Source: Erythrobacter sp. KY5
GTDB lineage: Bacteria > Pseudomonadota > Alphaproteobacteria > Sphingomonadales > Sphingomonadaceae
Assembly (NCBI RefSeq): GCF_003264115.1
Contig: NZ_CP021912.1
Coordinates: forward strand, 1,161,001 to 1,225,000
DNA length: 64,000 nucleotides
Direction: 5' to 3'
Shown: positions 56,329-63,924 of the stretch, in pieces
How positions within the stretch are numbered: position 1 is the stretch's first letter
How the letters are laid out: every line of letters begins with the position of its first letter
The notes under the pieces: model-generated
Told to the model about the DNA's origin: nothing
Seen by the model: only the letters and a program-made list of their open reading frames with translations
The model's database searches: none
Translations under genes and position numbers: made by a program

Positions 56329-57498
56329 ATGACCACAGCCTATATCGTCGACGCCGTTCGCACCGCAGGTGGACGCCGCGGCGGCCGCCTTGCCGGGGTT
56401 CACCCGGTCGACATGCTTGCAAAATCGCTGGACGCCATCGTTGATCGCTCCGGCATCGACCCGGCGGCTGTCGACGACGTCATCACCGGCTGCGTTAGCC
56501 AGGCGGGCGAGCAGGCGATGCAGGTCGGGCGTATGGGCGTCTTGTCCTCGAAGCTTCCCGATAGCGTTCCGGCAGTGACCATCGACCGCCAGTGCGGCTC
56601 CTCGCAGCAGGCGATTCAGTTCGCAGCGCAGGCCGTGATGAGCGGGACGCAGGACGTCGTCATCGCGAGCGGCGTTGAAAGTATGACCCGCGTGCCGATG
56701 GGCACCAACGCGACGCTGCACATGAAAGAGGGGCTGGGCCATTACAAATCGCCCGGCCTCGAAGAGAAGTTTCCCGGCATCCAGTTCAGCCAGTTCATGG
56801 GCGCCGAAATGATCGCCAAGAAGCACGGCTTTACCAAGGAGCAGCTCGACAGCTTTGCTCTCGGAAGCCACACCAAGGCGAAGATGGCGACCGAAACCGG
56901 CGCATTCGAAAACGAGATCGTTCCGGTCGAGATCGAAACGCCTGAAGGCACCGAGATGCACACCATCGACGAAGGCATCCGCTTCGACGCGACGCTCGAA
57001 GGGATTGCCGGGGTCAAGCTAATCTCGCCTGATGGCATTGTGACGGCCGCAAGCGCGAGCCAGATTTGCGACGGGTCGAGCGCGGTGCTGGTGGTTTCGG
57101 AAGAAGCCCTGAAGCGCCATGGCCTCACCCCGATGGCTCGCATTCACAACCTCACCGTTACGGCGGGCGATCCGGTCATCATGCTCGAAGAGCCGCTGTT
57201 CGCGACCGACAAGGCGCTTCAGCGGGCAGGGCTGAAGATCGACGATATCGACCTGTACGAAGTCAACGAAGCGTTTGCTCCCGTGCCGCTCGCCTGGCTC
57301 AAGCATACCGGTGCCGACCCGGAGAAGCTCAACATCCATGGCGGCGCGATTGCGCTTGGCCACCCGCTTGGCGCGTCGGGCACCAAGCTGATGGCGACGC
57401 TCGTTCACGCGCTCAAGCGTCACGACAAGAAATACGGCCTGCAAACGATGTGCGAAGGCGGCGGTGTGGCCAATGTCACCATCGTTGAAAGCGTTTAA
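56329..57498 (+). CDS. Acetyl-CoA C-acyltransferase (thiolase)
   Basis: A 389-residue degradative-type thiolase that cleaves 3-ketoacyl-CoA to acetyl-CoA. The nucleophile is Cys89 in TIDRQCGSSQQAI, and the catalytic His lies in HGGAIALGHPLGASG. The second Cys is in TMCEGGGVAN, where most thiolases have C-I-G-G-G; the Glu variant occurs in some subfamilies. The ATG at 56329 follows GAGAGAG; an in-frame extension from 56278 crosses the palindromic operator. It is followed by an HSD10-type dehydrogenase, making an oxidation pair. Confidence 0.88.
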   Translation: MTTAYIVDAVRTAGGRRGGRLAGVHPVDMLAKSLDAIVDRSGIDPAAVDDVITGCVSQAGEQAMQVGRMGVLSSKLPDSVPAVTIDRQCGSSQQAIQFAAQAVMSGTQDVVIASGVESMTRVPMGTNATLHMKEGLGHYKSPGLEEKFPGIQFSQFMGAEMIAKKHGFTKEQLDSFALGSHTKAKMATETGAFENEIVPVEIETPEGTEMHTIDEGIRFDATLEGIAGVKLISPDGIVTAASASQICDGSSAVLVVSEEALKRHGLTPMARIHNLTVTAGDPVIMLEEPLFATDKALQRAGLKIDDIDLYEVNEAFAPVPLAWLKHTGADPEKLNIHGGAIALGHPLGASGTKLMATLVHALKRHDKKYGLQTMCEGGGVANVTIVESV

Positions 57499-57528
57499 GA
57501 CACCCCAATCTCGAGAGGATTTTTGAAC

Positions 57529-58314
57529 ATGGAAGTAAGTGCAAACACCCCTGCCGTCGTCACCGGCGGTGCATCGGGCCTCGGCGCGGCCACCGCGCGC
57601 GCTTTGGCGGCGAAGGGCGCTAAGGTCGCGATCTTCGACATGAACGAAGAGAAGGGCGAGGCGATGGCTGCCGAGATCGGCGGCATCTTCTGCAAGGTCA
57701 ACGTGACCAGCGACGAAGACGTCGACGCAGGCTTTGCCAAGGCCCGCGAAGCGCATGGTCAGGAGCGCATCCTCGTCAACTGCGCAGGGATCGGCAACGC
57801 GATCAAGACCGCCAGCCGCGACAAGCAGTCGGGCGAGATCAAGCACTTCCCGATCAGCGCGTTCGATTTCGTGATCCAGGTAAACCTCATCGGCACCTTC
57901 CGTTGCATCGCCAAGTCGGCAGCCGGCATGATGACGCTCGACCCGCTGAGCGAAGACGGCGACCGCGGCGCTATCGTCAACACCGCTTCGGTTGCTGCCG
58001 AAGATGGTCAGATGGGCCAGGCGGCTTATTCGGCATCGAAGGGCGGCGTTGTAGGGATGACCCTGCCGATCGCGCGCGACCTGATGCGCGAAGGCATCCG
58101 GGTGAACACGATCCTTCCGGGCATCTTCGAAACCCCGTTGATGAATGCCGCCCCGCCGCAGGTGAAGGAAGCGCTCGCCGCGAGCGTTCCGTTCCCCAAG
58201 CGCCTCGGCAATCCGGAGGAATATGCGAAACTCGCCATGTGCATGATCGAAACGGGGTACTTCAATGGCGAAGACGTGCGCCTCGACGGTGCGATCCGCA
58301 TGGCGCCGCGTTGA
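57529..58314 (+). CDS. SDR oxidoreductase, HSD10-like (3-hydroxyacyl-CoA dehydrogenase type 2)
   Basis: A 261-residue short-chain dehydrogenase. The NAD-binding motif is TGGASGLG (12-19), the mid-chain NCAGIG follows, and the active site is Ser in NTASVAAEDGQMGQ with Tyr-x-x-x-Lys in AAYSASKGG. GMTLPIARDLMREGIRVNTILPG and the ending LDGAIRMAP are the hallmark of the HSD17B10 group, which oxidises 2-methyl-3-hydroxybutyryl-CoA and other hydroxyacyl-CoAs. The ATG at 57529 has GAGAGGA upstream. It pairs with the thiolase 30 bases away, pointing to isoleucine or fatty-acid oxidation. Confidence 0.88.
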   Translation: MEVSANTPAVVTGGASGLGAATARALAAKGAKVAIFDMNEEKGEAMAAEIGGIFCKVNVTSDEDVDAGFAKAREAHGQERILVNCAGIGNAIKTASRDKQSGEIKHFPISAFDFVIQVNLIGTFRCIAKSAAGMMTLDPLSEDGDRGAIVNTASVAAEDGQMGQAAYSASKGGVVGMTLPIARDLMREGIRVNTILPGIFETPLMNAAPPQVKEALAASVPFPKRLGNPEEYAKLAMCMIETGYFNGEDVRLDGAIRMAPR

Positions 58315-58360
58315 TCGCCGAGAGCCTTCGCGTTTCCTGATGGGAGCGCAGTCGCAACCA

Positions 58361-58395
58361 GAAAGGCCCTCGCCTATGCGGGGGCCTTTCGTTTT
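58361..58395 (+). terminator. Rho-independent terminator after the SDR gene
   Basis: GAAAGGCCCtCGC (58361-58373) and GCGgGGGCCTTTC (58378-58390) form a 13-position stem with one mismatch around a four-base loop, followed by GTTTT. It closes the thiolase-SDR operon. Confidence 0.85.
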
Positions 58396-58421
58396 GAGAA
58401 TTCCGTCAGCAGGCCTCTTGC

Positions 58422-59345
58422 CTACAGACAATCGCCGCGTGCGAAGTACCGCCCGTCAAACCGCATCACGACCGGCAGGGACGCGCCGTCACCGACATCG
58501 GTCTGGGCGTGAATATGCAGGTGCGGCTCCTCGGTGTTGCCCGAATTGCCGACCACGCCGATCGGCTCGCCGATTGCAAGCATTTCGCCGACCTCGACGC
58601 CGACGCTTCCTCGCTTCAGGTGAGCGAGCATGACCAGCGTTTCTTCGCACCGGATCGTCACCCGATTGGCTCCGTCGAGCCGGCGAAAGCGGTGGCCGGC
58701 GAGGTTGTCGGGCTGGTCGTTCACCGCCTCAACCACCTCGCCTGCACACGGTGCGCTGACTGGTGCGCCGAACACGCCATAATCTTCAGGACCAATCGGT
58801 TTTGGGTGCCAGCTAAACGCTGAGATGGTGCGCGTGCCGTTTGGCGCGATCTTCACGAAATCAACCGAGTGCTTCTCATACGATGCTGCGGTCTTTTCCC
58901 CTTCGACATAATGCAGGTTCAAAACGAGATTGCTGCCTGCCGAAAGCGCGCAAAATCCTGCGCCGCTGGGGAGCGGCGAGGCGAGTTGAATGCTCGCGCC
59001 TTGTGGCTCAATCCGGCCCGTTATTCCCGACCACAACAGGAAGCCGCCCAGCGCGGCCATCGCGCCCGCTGCCAGCACGCTGCCAAAGGCAGGCTGAGAG
59101 GTCGGCTCGCCTACGCGCCGTTGCCATTTGCGGATCGCTGCGAGCGTTATGATGATGCCTATCGGGGCGAGCGCCCAGCGCGGTGGCCAGATCCATAGCC
59201 CGGCAACATAAAGTCCTGCGCAAAGGAGCAGGCCTGCAACGATGGTGAGCGCGCTGAGCAGGCCGCTGGTGCGGGGGCCGAACGCCAGCCAGACCGCGAT
59301 GCAGGCGAGCAAAGCGGTCTGGACAATCAGTGCGATGAGGACCAG
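58422..59345 (-). CDS. Membrane-anchored M23 family (LytM) metallopeptidase-like protein
   Basis: A protein of about 307 residues with three to four N-terminal hydrophobic segments and a C-terminal M23 domain. The domain shows HSVDFVKIA, with His in place of the common Gln/Arg, GVFGAPVSAPCAGEVVEA, VMLAHLKRGSVGVEVGE, and the zinc-binding HLHIH. M23 enzymes cut peptide bridges in peptidoglycan or act as regulators of amidases. No ATG, GTG or TTG gives a complete first helix: TTG at 59312 would cut it in half. A CTG at 59345, seven bases after AAGGAG, restores a full helix and is proposed here. It follows the three small peptide genes in the same direction. Confidence 0.7.
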   Translation of the reverse strand: MVLIALIVQTALLACIAVWLAFGPRTSGLLSALTIVAGLLLCAGLYVAGLWIWPPRWALAPIGIIITLAAIRKWQRRVGEPTSQPAFGSVLAAGAMAALGGFLLWSGITGRIEPQGASIQLASPLPSGAGFCALSAGSNLVLNLHYVEGEKTAASYEKHSVDFVKIAPNGTRTISAFSWHPKPIGPEDYGVFGAPVSAPCAGEVVEAVNDQPDNLAGHRFRRLDGANRVTIRCEETLVMLAHLKRGSVGVEVGEMLAIGEPIGVVGNSGNTEEPHLHIHAQTDVGDGASLPVVMRFDGRYFARGDCL

Positions 59346-59376
59346 CGCGGGTCTCCTTGAAAAAGCTTGGACTGGG

Positions 59377-59490
59377 TCAGGCGATCAGGGTCGGGCTAGC
59401 GGGGATGATAGCGTAAGCAAAAAGGATCGCCGTGACGCTGACCGAAATTGCGGCGGCGAAGAGGTTTTTCGAAGCGTTGGCGGCGAACAT
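59377..59490 (-). CDS. Small membrane peptide, copy 1 of a tandem family (37 residues)
   Basis: A 37-residue peptide starting at ATG 59490, with AAAGGAG seven to thirteen bases upstream. One hydrophobic helix covers about residues 10-29. It shares NLFAA, IS, LFAYA, PASP and L35 with its two neighbours; 19 of 37 positions are identical in all three. It begins MFAANASKN and ends PTLIA. I recognise no known family. The M23 gene follows 31 bases later. Function is unknown; a small inner-membrane peptide is the safest description. Confidence 0.75.
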   Translation of the reverse strand: MFAANASKNLFAAAISVSVTAILFAYAIIPASPTLIA

Positions 59491-59521
59491 GAGAATGGCT
59501 CCTTTGAGGGTAACTGTTGGT

Positions 59522-59635
59522 TCAGGCGATCAGGTTGGGGCTTGCGGGCACGATGGCGTAAGCGAAGAGGATGGCCGACACACCGAGCGAGATTACAGCG
59601 GCGAAGAGGTTGTTGGCGTTGTTGGCGGCGTACAT
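59522..59635 (-). CDS. Small membrane peptide, copy 2 of a tandem family (37 residues)
   Basis: A 37-residue peptide starting at ATG 59635, with CAGGAG upstream. It begins MYAANNANN and ends PASPNLIA, with one helix at about residues 10-29. It is closest to copy 1 in its C-terminal half (SAILFAYAI against TAILFAYAI). Thirty-one bases separate its stop from copy 1. Equal length, equal spacing and preserved ribosome-binding sites indicate selection on the encoded peptides. Confidence 0.75.
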   Translation of the reverse strand: MYAANNANNLFAAVISLGVSAILFAYAIVPASPNLIA

Positions 59636-59664
59636 GTTTGGTCTCCTGGAAGAAGTTGGGTCGA

Positions 59665-59778
59665 TCAGACCATCAGGTTGGGGCTTGCGGGGATGACGGC
59701 GTAGGCGAACAGAACCAGCGAAGTCGTGACCGAGATGGCTGCTGCGAAAAGGTTCTGAGCGGTGGTTGAAGCGAACAT
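59665..59778 (-). CDS. Small membrane peptide, copy 3 of a tandem family (37 residues)
   Basis: A 37-residue peptide starting at ATG 59778, with AAGGAG eight bases upstream. It begins MFASTTAQN and ends PASPNLMV, and is the most divergent of the three. It is the first gene of the putative operon. A longer in-frame extension exists up to 59949, but it lacks similarity to the other copies, is basic and crosses the promoter-like region, so the short start is preferred. Confidence 0.72.
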   Translation of the reverse strand: MFASTTAQNLFAAAISVTTSLVLFAYAVIPASPNLMV

Positions 59779-59840
59779 TTGAATTCTCCTTGGTTGTCTC
59801 TTTGGCATTGTGCGGTGTGTTTCCGCTTGATGCCCAGCAC

Positions 59841-59859
59841 GTTGCAGGAGGTGTGCCAA
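59841..59859 (-). promoter_or_regulatory. Sigma-54-like -24/-12 promoter candidate for the peptide array
   Basis: On the minus strand TTGGCACACCTCCTGCAAC has GG and GC separated by exactly ten bases, and its flanks match the TGGCAC...TTGCA consensus at all but two or three positions. The GC element lies about 65 bases before the ATG of copy 3, a normal distance. No RpoN or activator gene is in the window. Confidence 0.4.
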
Positions 59860-59930
59860 ACTTGAAAAACGGCGGAATTTCGGGGTTTTGCGATTTGGGC
59901 GCGTGTCACCCGATTGAGTGACATGCGCAG

Positions 59931-59951
59931 GGTTGGGAATTTTTCCCAACC
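59931..59951. repeat. Perfect inverted repeat GGTTGGGAA / TTCCCAACC
   Basis: Two nine-base arms (59931-59939 and 59943-59951) flank three T residues. It lies between the sigma-54-like site and the crotonase gene. A third, partial copy of the arm (TTGGGAG) follows at 59953. It may be an operator or an enhancer-type site. Confidence 0.6.
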
Positions 59952-60241
59952 ATTGGGAGTGGTGTATCCGGGTCGCGCGAATGACCGTGTCCGGCCCGCC
60001 GATCCGTCCGGCTTTCCTACAGATCGCTCACCGCGCTACAGCCGGAAGAAAGCCCGCCCGGCGATCACCTCTGACCCCGCGCAACCGCCCGATCGGAAAG
60101 TCACACCTTGCCACGTGGAATGTCACACCTATGCTGCTCCAAAGCGGCGCAAAGCCGGGGAAAATCCGGGCCGCGCGCGGGGGAACGCGTTTTTTCAAAG
60201 CACCCCCTTGCGTGGTCCAAGTCCGATGGAGAGGAACCTGA

Positions 60242-61111
60242 ATGAGCACCACCCAGATCATCGTCGACAAGGCCGATGGCATCGCGACCATCACGCTGAA
60301 CCGGCCCGACAAGATGAATGCCTACACCCGTACGATGGGCGCAGAGATCATCGCGGCGATGGACGATATCGATGCCGATGACAGCGTGCGCGCGGTGATC
60401 TTCACCGGCAGCGGCGAGCGCGCCTTTTGCGCCGGTGCAGATCTGACGCCCGAGGGTGGGGGACAGGTGTTTGCAAGCGGAGACGAGGTGGAGAGCCTGT
60501 CGGACGAGCGGGTCCGTGACGGCGGGGGACTGCTCACGCTGCGGCTGTTCGAAAGCAAGAAGCCGCTGATCAGCGCGTGCAACGGCGTTGCCGTGGGCGT
60601 GGGCGCGACGATGCAGCTGGCGATGGATATAAGGCTGGCGAGCTCGACTGCGCGCTATGGCTTCGTGTTCGCCCGCCGAGGGATCGTGCCCGAAGCTGCG
60701 TCGAGCTGGTTCCTGCCGCGGCTGGTAGGCATCGCACAGGCGCTGGAGTGGTGCTATTCGGGCCGGGTCTTCGATGCCGAAGAGGCGCATAAAGGTGGTC
60801 TCGTGCGCTCGGTCCATGAGCCCGACGATCTGCTGCACGCGGCACAAGGCCTCGCCCGCGAGATTGCCGACAACACCAGCGCGGTGTCGGTCGCGATGAC
60901 GCGGGCGATGATGTGGCGCATGCTGGGCGCGGATCAACCGATGGAAGCCCACAAGATCGACAGCCGCGCGATCTACTCCCTGAGCCGGGGCAAGGACGCC
61001 AAGGAAGGGATCGCGAGCTTCCTCGAAAAGCGCAAGGCGATGTATCCTGGCAAGGTCAGCGAGGACATGCCCGAATTCTACCCCTGGTGGGAGGAGCGCC
61101 CGTACGAGTAA
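60242..61111 (+). CDS. Enoyl-CoA hydratase/isomerase (crotonase family)
   Basis: A 289-residue crotonase-fold enzyme. The first oxyanion-hole segment is RAFCAGADLTPEGG, the second is NGVAVGVGATMQLAMDIRLAS, and the catalytic-Glu region reads RRGIVPEAASSWFLPRLVG, with Glu at the position used by many hydratases. The C-terminal helix (EGIASFLEKRKAMYPGKV) is typical. The likely reaction is hydration of enoyl-CoA thioesters, but the physiological substrate is unknown. GAGAGGAA precedes the ATG. A MarR regulator follows after about 56 bases, and the spacer upstream carries repeated motifs. Confidence 0.87.
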   Translation: MSTTQIIVDKADGIATITLNRPDKMNAYTRTMGAEIIAAMDDIDADDSVRAVIFTGSGERAFCAGADLTPEGGGQVFASGDEVESLSDERVRDGGGLLTLRLFESKKPLISACNGVAVGVGATMQLAMDIRLASSTARYGFVFARRGIVPEAASSWFLPRLVGIAQALEWCYSGRVFDAEEAHKGGLVRSVHEPDDLLHAAQGLAREIADNTSAVSVAMTRAMMWRMLGADQPMEAHKIDSRAIYSLSRGKDAKEGIASFLEKRKAMYPGKVSEDMPEFYPWWEERPYE

Positions 61112-61167
61112 GTCGCGCTCAATGCGTGACTTGCCTGCACAGTGGTTTCATGGGAAACCGCTTGGCC

Positions 61168-61668
61168 ATGGACGACATCACCTCACCGCCAGAACAAGCG
61201 GCACACACTGCAGAATACCAGCTTTCGGCCTTCCTGCCGTATCAGCTCTCGATCGCGTCAAACGCGGTGAGCGCGCTCATTTCCGAGCGGTACCGCAAGC
61301 GTTTTGGGCTCAAGGTGACCGAATGGCGGGTGATGGCGGTGCTCGGCGATGCGGGGCTTCGCGGGGAGTTCCTGACCCAGCGTGACCTCACAGAGGCGAC
61401 CTTGATGGATAAGGTCGCGGTCAACCGGGCTTGCAAGGTGCTCGAAGAGCGCGGACTGATCGCGCGGGCGACCAACGAGAGCGACGGGCGCTCGCACCTG
61501 CTTGAACTGACCGGGGAAGGGCAGGGCATTCACCGCGAAGTGATGCCGCTTGCCAAGGCGACCGAGCTTGAATTGCTCGAAGGGTTGTCGCCCGCAGAGG
61601 AGAACACGCTTCGCAAGATGCTGGAGCGTGTGCGAAGACGCGCTGCCGACCTCTCGCAGGGCGCCTGA
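61168..61668 (+). CDS. MarR family transcriptional regulator
   Basis: A 166-residue winged-helix regulator. After a helical N-terminal dimerisation part, the DNA-binding domain shows LKVTEWRVMAVLGDAG, QRDLTEATLMDKVAVNRACKVLEERGLIARATNESDGRSHLLELTGEG, with the wing between. MarR proteins usually bind near palindromic operators and release them on binding small aromatic or acyl-CoA ligands. It probably controls the adjacent crotonase gene and possibly the divergent peptide array. Start is ambiguous: ATG at 61168 or, six residues earlier, 61150. Confidence 0.82.
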   Translation: MDDITSPPEQAAHTAEYQLSAFLPYQLSIASNAVSALISERYRKRFGLKVTEWRVMAVLGDAGLRGEFLTQRDLTEATLMDKVAVNRACKVLEERGLIARATNESDGRSHLLELTGEGQGIHREVMPLAKATELELLEGLSPAEENTLRKMLERVRRRAADLSQGA

Positions 61669-61688
61669 ACCACGGGCTAAGCGCAAGC

Positions 61689-61726
61689 AAAAACGGGGCC
61701 GATCCGCGCCTGATGGATCGACCCCG
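61689..61726 (-). terminator. Rho-independent terminator after tadC
   Basis: CGGGGcCGATCC (61694-61705) and GGATCGaCCCCG (61715-61726) form a 12-position stem with one mismatch; five T residues follow on the minus strand (complement of 61689-61693). It lies 55 bases after the tadC stop. Confidence 0.85.
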
Positions 61727-61781
61727 TCTAAGGTTTCAGCTTTCCTACAAAAGGTCCGCTCCGTTACTCGATGGCCGAGCC

Positions 61782-62783
61782 TTACTCCTTCGTCACCAGC
61801 GTATCGGTGATCGCACAGGCCGCCGGTCCAAGGATCACGATGAACAGCACCGGAAGGATGAACAGGATCAGCGGAACGGTCATGATCGCCGGCAGACGCG
61901 CTGCCTTCTCTTCGGCGCGCATCATGCGTTCGTTGCGGAACTCAGCCGAAAGAACGCGCAGGGCAGAGGCAAGCGGCGTACCGTAGCGTTCGGTCTGTAC
62001 CATGGTGGTGACAACACCCTTCACCGCTTCGAGATCGACACGGTAGGCAAGATTGTTGAAGGCCATCCTGCGCTCGTTGAGGAACGAAAGCTCAATCGCG
62101 GTCAGGGCAAATTCGTCGCCGAGTTCGGGATAGGCGCGGCCCAGCTCCTTGGCGACGCGGTTGAAAGCGGCGTCGACGGTCAGGCCGGCCTCGGCGCAGA
62201 TGACGAGGAGGTCGAGCGCGTCGGGAAGGCCCTTCTGGATCTCCTTGGTGCGCTTGTCGGCCTTGTTCTTCAGGAAGAGCTCAGGGCCCTTGTAGCCCAG
62301 GAACAGGCAGCCAGCCATCGCGAGGAACTTGTAGAAGTCGCTCTTGATGTCGAAAACGTTGAAGTAATAGATCGCGAAGAAGCCGACGATGCCGAACACG
62401 ACCGGCAAGACGGCGCGCAGGCCGATGACGATGACCGCGAGTTCCTTGTTGCGATAGCCGGCATGGGCGAGCTTCTGCTGCACCGCCTGGAGCTGGCTTT
62501 GCTCAAGGACGTTCATCTTGCCAAGGCTGCTCTTGACCTTGTCGGTCGTATCGGACTTGCGCACGAGGCTGGCGCGCTTCTTGGTGCCCGAGGTGACGAT
62601 GCCCGCCTTGAGCTCGTCGCGGCGTTCATTCAGCGCTTTGACGCGCTTGGCCATCGGGTCCTTGATCGTGATCGCGGCATAGATCGCCATGATCACGGCA
62701 AAGGCTGCGAGACCTGCCAGGAGCGTGCCGACAAGGACAACGTCAAAGCCGAGCAGAGTGGGTCCGGATTCTTGATTCAGCAT
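61782..62783 (-). CDS. tadC: Tad pilus assembly inner-membrane protein TadC
   Basis: A 333-residue type II secretion system F family protein. One N-terminal helix (about residues 12-34), a basic cytoplasmic stretch, a central pair of helices, the F domain (about 195-325) with LPDALDLLVICAEAGLTVDAAFNRVAKELG, and a C-terminal helix fit TadC. Together with TadB it forms the platform for assembly of Flp pili. It starts 19 bases after tadB on the same strand and is the last gene before the terminator at 61689-61726. Confidence 0.92.
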   Translation of the reverse strand: MLNQESGPTLLGFDVVLVGTLLAGLAAFAVIMAIYAAITIKDPMAKRVKALNERRDELKAGIVTSGTKKRASLVRKSDTTDKVKSSLGKMNVLEQSQLQAVQQKLAHAGYRNKELAVIVIGLRAVLPVVFGIVGFFAIYYFNVFDIKSDFYKFLAMAGCLFLGYKGPELFLKNKADKRTKEIQKGLPDALDLLVICAEAGLTVDAAFNRVAKELGRAYPELGDEFALTAIELSFLNERRMAFNNLAYRVDLEAVKGVVTTMVQTERYGTPLASALRVLSAEFRNERMMRAEEKAARLPAIMTVPLILFILPVLFIVILGPAACAITDTLVTKE

Positions 62784-62802
62784 GATACTTCTCGTCTCCG
62801 GA

Positions 62803-63774
62803 TCAGATCTCGAAACTGACCATTTTGGCCATGATGAAGATGCCGATGCTCATCCATACAAGGCCTCCAAGACCCGTCACCATCAGGCGTTCCTCGACGA
62901 AGAAGCCGCCGATATAGGACGGGTTCACCGAGTAGATGAGACCGAACACGATGAAAGGCAGCGAGCCGACGATATAGGCCGAAGCTTTGGATTCCGAGCT
63001 CATCGCCTTGATCTTGAGCTTCATCTGCGTGCGCTTGCGCAGTACGTCGGCGAGGTTCGACAGCGTCTCTGCGAGGTTACCACCGGTCTCGCGCTGGATT
63101 GCGAGGGTGATGGTGAAAAAGTTGAACTCCGGAATGCCGAGGCGGTCTGCGGTTTCCTGAAGCGAATCTTCCATCGTCTTACCGATCTTGATACGCTCGA
63201 CGATGCCCTTGAATTCAAGGCCGACCGGGCCGGGGACTTCTTGTGCAACAACCGCCAGCGTCTCGGTCACGGGGAGGCCCGAGCGCAGGCCGCGCACGAG
63301 CAATTCGATGCCGTCTGCAAACTTTGCGTTGAAGTCGTTGGTGCGCTTCTTGATGAAGAAACTGACGACGAGGTGCGGCAGGCCAAGGCCCACGAATGCG
63401 CCAGCGGCAAGCGACAGGAACGGGGCGCCGGTCTGGATAAAGAGCAAGACGCCGACGACCAGAATGATCCCGAGCGTCGCATAGAGATATTGCGAAACGG
63501 TCCAGCCCTTGCCGGTCCGGTCGAGCCGCACTTCGAGCGCTTCCGTGCGTGAACCGGAGCCAGCGACCTTGTGGGTCTTCGGCTTGCGAGCGGCGATCGC
63601 TTTCTTGAACTGCGATTCAACCTTCGCATCGGTGCTTTCCGAGTGACGGTAGCGAAGCGCTTCAAGGCGGCGTTTCTGCGCTTTTCCCGCGCCCGAACCG
63701 GTGACGAGGATGTACCCGACCACCAGAGCCGAAAAGATCACCAGCGTGATCAGCAGGGTCTGAATGATTTCCAT
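62803..63774 (-). CDS. tadB: Tad pilus assembly inner-membrane protein TadB
   Basis: A 323-residue type II secretion system F family protein. An N-terminal helix (3-24), a positively charged cytoplasmic stretch, two helices near 95-135, the F domain (about 150-280) with FADGIELLVRGLRSGLPVTETLAVVAQEVPGPVG and FFTITLAIQRETGGNLAETLSNLADVLRKR, and a final helix at 295-317 match TadB. It precedes tadC by 19 bases and follows the cpaF-type gene by about 150 bases. Confidence 0.92.
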   Translation of the reverse strand: MEIIQTLLITLVIFSALVVGYILVTGSGAGKAQKRRLEALRYRHSESTDAKVESQFKKAIAARKPKTHKVAGSGSRTEALEVRLDRTGKGWTVSQYLYATLGIILVVGVLLFIQTGAPFLSLAAGAFVGLGLPHLVVSFFIKKRTNDFNAKFADGIELLVRGLRSGLPVTETLAVVAQEVPGPVGLEFKGIVERIKIGKTMEDSLQETADRLGIPEFNFFTITLAIQRETGGNLAETLSNLADVLRKRTQMKLKIKAMSSESKASAYIVGSLPFIVFGLIYSVNPSYIGGFFVEERLMVTGLGGLVWMSIGIFIMAKMVSFEI

Positions 63775-63924
63775 GTCTCTCGTGTCCTGCCTTCTCGTGA
63801 CGCCTCGTCACGCATGTTTGTCAGTTCATCGCGCCGCCCAGGTGGACGACCTGTCAGTTGCCGATCGGGCTTGACTGGATGAGGCTCGCGGGGTGGCGCG
63901 AGCCTCGTCAGCCTCGAGCATCAC

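Larger units (their letters stand above)
59779..60241. other. Divergent control region between small-peptide operon and crotonase gene
   Basis: This 463-base stretch has no supported gene. It holds a sigma-54-like promoter for the minus strand (59841-59859), a spaced repeat TGTCAC-N8-GTGACA (59904-59923), a nine-base hairpin with GGTTGGGAA/TTCCCAACC arms (59931-59951), and two direct repeats GTCACACCT (60100-60108 and 60122-60130, one copy shifted by 22-23 bases). Short reading frames crossing it lack start sites of note. Confidence 0.55.

Noticed and set aside
59377-59778. The three small peptides as Flp pilins of the nearby Tad locus.
   Set aside because: They are shorter than Flp pilins, lack the prepilin cleavage motif and Glu+5, and are separated from the Tad genes by the crotonase and MarR genes on the other strand.
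59377-59778. The three small peptides as type I toxins with antisense antitoxins.
   Set aside because: I see no promoter or stable antisense RNA structure opposite them, though this cannot be excluded.
59665-59949. A 94-codon version of peptide copy 3 that extends upstream.
   Set aside because: The extension is basic, not shared by copies 1 and 2, and crosses the promoter-like element; the ATG at 59778 has a strong AAGGAG.
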